From Fidelibacterota bacterium (lineage in GTDB: Bacteria; Marinisomatota; Marinisomatia; Marinisomatales; S15-B10): 64,000 nt of DNA. The position numbers were made by a program, and so were the translations under genes. The DNA is taken from contig PAYY01000035.1 in the NCBI GenBank assembly GCA_002715465.1, forward strand, positions 44,281 through 108,280, written 5' to 3'. Below, piece by piece: positions 58,583 through 64,000 of the stretch; positions within the stretch are counted from its first letter, which is position 1; each line of letters begins with the position of its first letter. The notes beneath the pieces were generated by a model that searched no databases, was not told the DNA's origin, and saw nothing but the letters and a program-made list of their open reading frames with translations.

Positions 58583-58617
58583 TTCAACTATGTCAATAAC
58601 AATAGTACACCAATTCT

Positions 58618-58666
58618 AATTGATGATTTTTCCCCAATATTTAACTTTCAAATTTAATCATCAATT
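58618..58666. repeat. Eleven-base inverted repeat at the obg-nrnA junction
   Basis: AATTGATGATT and AATCATCAATT pair perfectly around a 27-base spacer. One arm contains the obg stop codon. There is no run of T after it, so a standard terminator is unlikely. It could attenuate or process the operon mRNA or protect the obg end. Confidence 0.5.
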
Positions 58667-59632
58667 ATGACAAAGTTTGCTAAGTGTCGAAATAAGTTTT
58701 GAAATTCCTTTTCCTGAAACACTTGAGATGAACAAAACTTCTTCTCCATTAATTAATTTTTCCATTTTTGAATCTGGGGCTAATAAATCTGATTTGGTAA
58801 AAACTATCACTCTTGGCCTGTCTAAAAGTTTTTCATTATGATTTTTCAACTCATTAAGGAGTGTAGAGATTGTAAGATCAGGTTCTTCATCAAGTACATC
58901 TACTAAAATAGCTAAAACAGTTGTTCTTTCAATATGACGAAGGAAACGAATTCCCATTCCCTTTCCATCACTAGCACCTTTGATTAAACCAGGAATATCA
59001 ACCATCACAAACGAATCAAATTCGCCATATTTAACTATTCCTAAATGAGGCTGTAGTGTTGTAAAGGGATAATCGGCAATTTTTGGACGAGCAGCGGATA
59101 GCTTAGATAGAAGAGTTGATTTCCCTACATTGGGGAATCCTATCAATCCCACATCAGCAAGAAGCTTTAATTCTAGTTCATAGATAAATTCTTCACCAGG
59201 TTGACCTTTTTCAACCTCCCGGGGAGATTGATGGGTTGATGTAGCGAATGAAGCATTCCCTCTTCCACCAACACCACCCGTAGCCCCACAGAAACTATCC
59301 TTCTCCTCAATAAGATCAACTGATAAATTATTTTTTTCTTTGTTGCATATTGTTGTACCAGATGGAACTAAAATAGTAACATCAATACCATTTGCTCCCG
59401 TCTTATTACTACTTGATCCATCAGAACCATTTTGAGCACGATAAGATTTCCGATATTTTATATCTTGAAGAGTATGGAGTTGTGTATCGACTTTAAAAAT
59501 CACATTCCCTCCTTTGCCTCCATTTCCACCATCAGGACCACCTTTGGGCAAAAATTTCTCTCTTCGGAAACTTACACAGCCATTACCGCCATTGCCAGAC
59601 GAGATCTTGATTTTTACATAATCAACAAACAT
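58661..59632 (-). CDS. obg: Obg/CgtA GTPase
   Basis: A 323-residue ribosome-associated GTPase required for 50S assembly and stress control. The glycine-rich OBG fold occupies 1-158 (SSGNGGNGCVSFRREKFLPK, GGPDGGNGGKGG). The G domain has G1 GFPNVGKST near 166-174, the DIPGLIKGASDGKGMG switch II near 212, and TKSD near 274-277. There is no C-terminal OCT domain, as in many short Obg proteins. AGAAGGA precedes the ATG. It heads the operon running to cstA. Confidence 0.96.
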   Translation of the reverse strand: MFVDYVKIKISSGNGGNGCVSFRREKFLPKGGPDGGNGGKGGNVIFKVDTQLHTLQDIKYRKSYRAQNGSDGSSSNKTGANGIDVTILVPSGTTICNKEKNNLSVDLIEEKDSFCGATGGVGGRGNASFATSTHQSPREVEKGQPGEEFIYELELKLLADVGLIGFPNVGKSTLLSKLSAARPKIADYPFTTLQPHLGIVKYGEFDSFVMVDIPGLIKGASDGKGMGIRFLRHIERTTVLAILVDVLDEEPDLTISTLLNELKNHNEKLLDRPRVIVFTKSDLLAPDSKMEKLINGEEVLFISSVSGKGISKLISTLSKLCHN

Positions 59633-59871
59633 TCCTTCTGAATTTAGTCACATTTAACCCAAGGTCACTACTTAGTTAGCTTTCAATGAAAACTGTGAAA
59701 TTGAATCAAATGGAATAGAAATAAAATGAATAAATTTTATATGAAGACTATTAAAAAAAGATTTGTACTAAAATGATATTTTGGTTTCAATGCTTGTTTA
59801 TTAGTATTTCTTGAAAACTTCCAAAAATTTTCCAATTTTATTAACTTTTCTCAAACAAAAAGTAGATATAA
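59633..59871. promoter_or_regulatory. Divergent intergenic region between obg and the cyclase gene
   Basis: 239 AT-rich bases that must carry promoters for the obg operon (-) and the accessory cluster (+). A TATAAT at 59867-59872 runs into the TTG start and is too close to serve it. I could not assign any other element. Confidence 0.3.
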
Positions 59872-62151
59872 TTGACGCAACAAGAAAATAGAGACAGACG
59901 TTTAGCCGCCATCATGTTCACAGATATGGTGAATTATTCTGAGTTAATGCAAAAAAATGAAGCCAATACTTTAAAACTTCTTAAAGAACAGCAAAGCATT
60001 GTAAACAATATTCTTGAGGAATTCGGTGGCCGGCAAATTAAAACTATAGGTGATGGATTCTTCTCTCAATTCAATAGTGTTCTTATTGCACTTGACTGCG
60101 GAATAAGGATTCAAGAAAAACTAGCAAAATTCAACTCCACAAGACATGTCAATCAAAGAATTCATTTACGCATTGGAATTCATCTGGGTGATGTCGAAAT
60201 AATGGATAATGACGCTTATGGAGATGGGGTAAATATTGCATCAAGAATTGAACCTTTTGCTGATCCTGGAGGTATCTGCATTACAGAAGATGTTTACCGA
60301 CAAGTAATGAATAAGAGTGATTTAACTTTTCGACCCATTGGCAAGAAAAATCTCAAAAATATTACCTATAGCCCTGACGTCTATAAAGTTATTTTACCCT
60401 GGCAGGATAGACGCCAAAAGTCTGACCCCACCTTTCCCAGAGAAAAAGAAAGAAGAAACCAAGATAAAAGCTATTCAGATAATCTAAATCATAAAACCCC
60501 AGATGATGGAAAAAAGCAGAAAACCAAGGTAATTACTTATCTTGCCATTTTAGTCATGGCCGTTGTTGGATTTGTATTCTTAATGACAAAGAAATCTACA
60601 AGCTCAGAAAAATCTCGTTCTATAGCGGTTCTGCCTTTTGATACAATCACCGATGCAACAGGGAATGATCATTTTGCTCAAGGCATAACAGAAGATATTA
60701 TTAGTAAACTTTCAGAAATCCGAGGGCTAAGAGTAATTGCCCGAACTTCAGTGTTACAATATGATGGGACAACTAAGTCTGTTCTTGATATTGCAGGAGA
60801 ATTGGATGTAAATACAATTCTTGAGGGTTCAATTAGAAGAGAAAAGAATAGAGTTAGAGTAGTGGTGCAGCTAATTGACGTACTAACGGATGATCACCTT
60901 TGGACGAATACTTATGACAAAGAACTGAATGATATTTTTGCAGTACAAAGTGATATTGCACAGAATATAGCATCAGCCCTCACAGCTGAATTAACTGATA
61001 ATGAGATAAGTGCCATTTCGGAAAGCCCTACCATTAACACAGAAGCCTACCAATACTATCGGGAAGGACTTAACCATTACTATAGCTACTCCTTTGAAGG
61101 ATATAATTCAGCTATAGAACAATATAATAAGGCCATACAGGTTGATCCTGAATATGCATTAGTTTACGCTGAACTCGGCAATGCCTACGGTCAAATTTTC
61201 ATTATCACTCAAAATCCAAAAGATCTAGAAAAAGGTCTTTCTTCTATTAATAAAGCACTTTCCATTAATAAAAATCTTGCCGAAGCATATAAGGCAAGAG
61301 CCCTTCTGGATTATGCACAAAGCAATGGAAACGCATCCATAAAGAACAATATCAGAGCCACCGAATTAAAACCAGGTTATTATGACGCTATTGCCAATGT
61401 TGGTAATACCTATATTGAACTAGGAAATTTAAGTGAGGCCTTGCGTTGGCAAGAAAGAAGTTATCCTTTAAATCCCTATAGCCTTCAAGCTGACTGGCAC
61501 CGTGCACAGGTATATTTTATGATGGATGAAAGTGATAGAGGAATGGAATATATCAGAATTGGTATTCAGAAGTTCAATCAAGGTTTTCGATGCCGAAGTA
61601 TGTTGATCCAACACTACATCAACTCCAAAGATTTTGAACAAGCAAAAAAAGGAATTACGGATCTATTAGAAGTAAGAAAAAATGACAAATCCATTAATGA
61701 TCTGTGGAGTATTTATCATTACATGAACGGGGACTTCCAAGAAGGAATTGAGTATGCTGACAAGACCCCCTTTCCAACAGACTACAGTAAGTTATACCAT
61801 GCAGACATGCTTTCCAGGATAGGTAAAAAGGGACAGTCAGAGCAAATTCTTTCTGAAATAGAATTAAGGGTGCAAAAACGAATTAATGCTGGATCTGACA
61901 TATATAGGCCCTACTATGTTGTTGCCCAAATCTATGCCATAAAAGGTGAAAAAGAATTAAGTATGGATATGCTTCAAAAAGCAATTAATAGAGGTTTTCG
62001 GGGTTTTGGAGATGATATTAATTTCCTTTCCTGGAAAGTCAATCCCATATTTTCCACCTTTATCAACGACTCCAAATTCATAGAACTTCAGCGAGAAGTT
62101 GATATTATTATTAATAGAGAAAAAATGGAGGCTGGGATAACTAGCTTCTAA
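59872..62151 (+). CDS. Class III adenylate cyclase fused to TolB-like and TPR domains
   Basis: A 759-residue signalling protein. The cyclase domain (about 8-185) has all expected catalytic residues: metal ligands Asp18 (MFTDMV) and Asp61, adenine-selecting Lys57 (IKTIGDGFF) and Asp114 (DAYGDGVN), and transition-state Asn121 and Arg125. A charged linker precedes one transmembrane helix (about 219-240). A periplasmic TolB-like/FlgO-like domain follows (about 250-370, SIAVLPFDTITDATGNDHFA). About eight TPR units reach to residue 720. Family relatives are common, but their signals are unknown. The start is TTG with a weak Shine-Dalgarno; the next ATG would remove conserved residues. Confidence 0.9.
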   Translation: MTQQENRDRRLAAIMFTDMVNYSELMQKNEANTLKLLKEQQSIVNNILEEFGGRQIKTIGDGFFSQFNSVLIALDCGIRIQEKLAKFNSTRHVNQRIHLRIGIHLGDVEIMDNDAYGDGVNIASRIEPFADPGGICITEDVYRQVMNKSDLTFRPIGKKNLKNITYSPDVYKVILPWQDRRQKSDPTFPREKERRNQDKSYSDNLNHKTPDDGKKQKTKVITYLAILVMAVVGFVFLMTKKSTSSEKSRSIAVLPFDTITDATGNDHFAQGITEDIISKLSEIRGLRVIARTSVLQYDGTTKSVLDIAGELDVNTILEGSIRREKNRVRVVVQLIDVLTDDHLWTNTYDKELNDIFAVQSDIAQNIASALTAELTDNEISAISESPTINTEAYQYYREGLNHYYSYSFEGYNSAIEQYNKAIQVDPEYALVYAELGNAYGQIFIITQNPKDLEKGLSSINKALSINKNLAEAYKARALLDYAQSNGNASIKNNIRATELKPGYYDAIANVGNTYIELGNLSEALRWQERSYPLNPYSLQADWHRAQVYFMMDESDRGMEYIRIGIQKFNQGFRCRSMLIQHYINSKDFEQAKKGITDLLEVRKNDKSINDLWSIYHYMNGDFQEGIEYADKTPFPTDYSKLYHADMLSRIGKKGQSEQILSEIELRVQKRINAGSDIYRPYYVVAQIYAIKGEKELSMDMLQKAINRGFRGFGDDINFLSWKVNPIFSTFINDSKFIELQREVDIIINREKMEAGITSF

Positions 62152-62181
62152 GGAGTCTCCAAGCTCAAGGAACTTCATACT

Positions 62182-62967
62182 TTGCATATCTTTTTTACTT
62201 TCATACTTTCCATTTTGACGAGCTTTATTTTTCCTCAGGACAAAACTGTTGGTATTGTTCCTCTTGATGCACCTGAATTCAACCGATTAGAGCTTTTTAC
62301 TATTTCCGATTATATCAGACGTGAAGCTGAGGCAACAGGAAACTTCAGTGAAGGCAGTACTTTAATTGCCGATGCAATACTCGGTACCATAATTGATGAA
62401 TCTTGGGCTTGTGATGAAATCGATTGCGGCTTTGATGTAGCAGACAGAGCCGGCGTGAGTCAGGTTATTGCTCTTGATCTAACCCGCATCAAAAAAACAG
62501 GTACAGACTCTACAGGTGCCATCACAATCTCTGGAAATATGTTCCTGTATTTATTAAGTCCTGAGGTTAGCTCGGATAATGATCAAGAAAAGAAGTGGCT
62601 ATCCACAGTATATGACAGGACCCATCAGGTATTAACAGGAGAACCTCGCCCAGCCGATAATCGGGTAAACCGGTGGTATAAAGGATCAGCAGAGAATGTA
62701 CCGGAAATAATAAAGGTTATGACCTGGGAACTTCTGGGAGCAACTCCTCCTGAAGGCCATTTCTCAGAAAACATCCTTTCCCTTGCTCAGGGAGATTTTG
62801 TCGGTAAAGCCCTGACATTTGCGACGGCAAACGTTGTTCCTCTTTCCTTAGGAGCAGGAGGACTCATACTTGTAGGAAGTGGTTTTGTGGCTGGGGCTGC
62901 TTTAAACGCTGGACCTGAACAGAACCCTACTGATTTCGGTAACCCCCCACCTTTCCCTGGAAAATAA
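62182..62967 (+). CDS. Secreted CsgG/FlgO/TolB-like protein of unknown function
   Basis: A 261-residue protein with a signal peptide at about 1-19 (cleavage after FIFPQ or nearby). The pattern VGIVPLDAPEFNRLELFTIS, a Cys pair in ESWACDEIDCGFDVADRAG, then VSQVIALDLTRI, is the layout of CsgG/FlgO-like domains, in which a cysteine-bracketed helix precedes the central strand. A Gly-rich hydrophobic segment near 223-245 may be a membrane anchor, and the end is Pro-rich. It starts at TTG, 30 bases after the cyclase stop, with AAGGA upstream. The domain shares its type with the TolB-like part of the cyclase, suggesting a common ligand or assembly; this is inference. Confidence 0.65.
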   Translation: MHIFFTFILSILTSFIFPQDKTVGIVPLDAPEFNRLELFTISDYIRREAEATGNFSEGSTLIADAILGTIIDESWACDEIDCGFDVADRAGVSQVIALDLTRIKKTGTDSTGAITISGNMFLYLLSPEVSSDNDQEKKWLSTVYDRTHQVLTGEPRPADNRVNRWYKGSAENVPEIIKVMTWELLGATPPEGHFSENILSLAQGDFVGKALTFATANVVPLSLGAGGLILVGSGFVAGAALNAGPEQNPTDFGNPPPFPGK

Positions 62968-62968
62968 T

Positions 62969-64000
62969 TTGCAAAGCTCCTTGAAAAATTCTCTCCTTCC
63001 TGTTTTTCTTTCCATTTTGAATGGCATTGCCTTAGCCCAGCTTCCTGAATTCACAATTGATGTGCCTGATGGAGCAACTACACATGGTTTTGGCTATCGA
63101 TCTGCCATCGATGGCGATTATGCTGTGGTATCTGACCCTTATCAGGAAATAGACGGGCAAGATCACAGAGGTGCCGCTTACGTATATAAACGCAATGGCT
63201 CTAGTTGGGAACTGGAGCAAAAATTAACCGTCCCTAATTCCGATCTTAACCAATACATGTATTTTGCTTGGTCTGTTGATATTGATGGAAATAGTATTGT
63301 TGTGGGCGTTTGGTGTGGTGCTACTGGTGGTGGTTCTGAAAATAATCTAGAAGGAGCGGCCTTCGTTTTTGTCCGTGACGGCACAACCTGGAGCCAACAA
63401 GGAAGGCTTGTCCAGACTAATCCCCAAATGACTAGTGGCTCAAGCTCTTCAAACAAAAATGGATTCGGCGAGTCCGTTGCCATCTCAGGCGATTATGTCA
63501 TAATGGGTGCTCGTGTAGATGATGGCAACGGTACATCCCCCAATAATAAGGATAGACAAGGGGCTGCCGTTATCTTTGTCCGAAGTGGTACAACCTGGAG
63601 CGAGCAGCAAGAGATCTTTGCAAACGATCCTGCATCTGTTGATTATTTTGGTAATGATGTTGATATTGATGGTGATTACGCTATTGTAGGAGCGCCATAT
63701 GACGATGATGGTGGTAGTAGTACTGGATCGGCCTACATATTCAAACGTAGTGGCACAAGCTGGAATCAGGAAGCTAAAATTAATGCTTTTAATGATGGCT
63801 CCTATACATACCCCGTTAATGGTACATATTTTGGTGGATCTGTTGCTATTGATGGTGATTATAGTACGTCAAAAATAGAAACAGGCTTTCCTGGCTCAGA
63901 AATTGGTTATATTTCTATTTCTACAGTTTTGATACTTCTCGATAAAGTTAAAGAGTTAGAAAAACAAGACTTTATCGAGCCTAAAGAGTTTAGAAAGACA
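62969..64000 (+). CDS. Partial secreted FG-GAP repeat protein with abrupt change near its visible end
   Basis: An open frame of 344 codons runs off the right edge. It begins at TTG, one base after the upstream stop, with a signal peptide (about 1-23, cleavage after GIALA). Four full FG-GAP units of about 55-65 residues follow, each with a core such as FGESVAISGDYVIMGA or FGNDVDIDGDYAIVGAPYDD and a GAAxVFxRxGTTW strand. These blades build integrin-like beta-propellers at the cell surface. A fifth unit starts (FGGSVAIDGDY) but breaks off at 63863, and the remaining 46 codons (STSKIETGFPGSEIGYISIS onward) are not FG-GAP and are Lys/Glu-rich. This may be a gene fusion, a recombination scar or an assembly chimera. 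Confidence 0.75.
   Translation, partial: MQSSLKNSLLPVFLSILNGIALAQLPEFTIDVPDGATTHGFGYRSAIDGDYAVVSDPYQEIDGQDHRGAAYVYKRNGSSWELEQKLTVPNSDLNQYMYFAWSVDIDGNSIVVGVWCGATGGGSENNLEGAAFVFVRDGTTWSQQGRLVQTNPQMTSGSSSSNKNGFGESVAISGDYVIMGARVDDGNGTSPNNKDRQGAAVIFVRSGTTWSEQQEIFANDPASVDYFGNDVDIDGDYAIVGAPYDDDGGSSTGSAYIFKRSGTSWNQEAKINAFNDGSYTYPVNGTYFGGSVAIDGDYSTSKIETGFPGSEIGYISISTVLILLDKVKELEKQDFIEPKEFRKT

Noticed and set aside
59867..59872. TATAAT hexamer just before the cyclase gene
   Set aside because: It overlaps the first base of the TTG start, so transcription from it would begin inside the coding region; chance in AT-rich DNA is more likely.
63032..63483. Two minus-strand open frames
   Set aside because: They are antisense to the FG-GAP coding frame, whose repeat structure and signal peptide clearly mark the plus strand as coding.
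63080..63860. Repeated DNA considered as a possible CRISPR or tandem array
   Set aside because: The units are about 180 bases, diverged at the DNA level and encode FG-GAP protein repeats.

Overview
The window is AT-rich DNA, roughly one third G+C by eye (not computed). It comes from a Gram-negative bacterium, shown by TamA/TamB, a Lol ABC exporter, a TonB-dependent receptor, lipoproteins and a periplasmic cytochrome c maturation system. The gene order tilS-hpt-ftsH-folP-cdaA, the SusC-like carboxypeptidase-regulatory/TonB receptor, the Gld-type ABC genes and the large secreted HExxHxxGxxH protease point to the Bacteroidota/FCB side of the tree. A marine lineage such as Candidatus Marinimicrobia is my best guess. 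This placement is inference from gene content. No rRNA, tRNA, CRISPR array, prophage or insertion sequence was recognised.

Layout. 1-2015: a cut-off helical protein, a small membrane protein and gatB. 2073-6153: a TonB receptor, then an ECF sigma factor with a short membrane partner and a Spy-like periplasmic protein. 6273-11688 (+): a UvrD-type helicase overlapping a Fe-S PD-(D/E)XK nuclease, then a secreted zinc protease. 11690-14920 (-): three exported proteins (sugar-phosphate-isomerase-like TIM barrel, Gfo/Idh/MocA oxidoreductase, formylglycine-generating-enzyme-like). 15043-16569 (+): a fusion of a polyprenol-kinase-like domain with a DUF92 domain. 16598-24597 (-): a TPR lipoprotein, MoxR ATPase, DUF58, BatD-like lipoprotein and a Gld-type ABC exporter, closely packed. 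24706-30457: tamB-tamA. 30536-41683 and on to 51341: housekeeping genes dnaK, clpC, lolCDE, lysS, prfB (with its +1 frameshift), cdaA, folP, ftsH, hpt, tilS, then a ccm operon. 51589-59632: obg-nrnA-ispH-pdxS-pdxT-dxs-cstA. 59872-64000 (+): an accessory-looking cluster of an adenylate-cyclase/TolB-like/TPR protein, a secreted CsgG/FlgO-like protein and an FG-GAP repeat protein cut by the window end.

Functional themes. Most of the window is envelope biogenesis (Tam, Lol, Ccm, Gld-type ABC), protein quality control (DnaK, ClpC, FtsH) and translation (GatB, LysS, RF2, TilS). The obg-to-cstA operon links two pathways drawing on glyceraldehyde 3-phosphate (PLP and DXP synthesis), IspH, and a pyruvate-type transporter. 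The most notable regulatory signal is a full-consensus sigma-54 promoter in front of dnaK. The most notable protein-level features are the CxxxY variant of CcmE with no ccmG/ccmH nearby, the two-kinase-like isoprenoid fusion, the compact helicase-nuclease pair, and an abrupt break in the FG-GAP repeats near 63863.

Several starts were moved from the longest open frame because a Shine-Dalgarno or a family-typical N-terminus supports another codon (12616, 19536, 45091, 56688, 5635). TTG or GTG starts are frequent here. No stretch over 300 bases lacks a gene.
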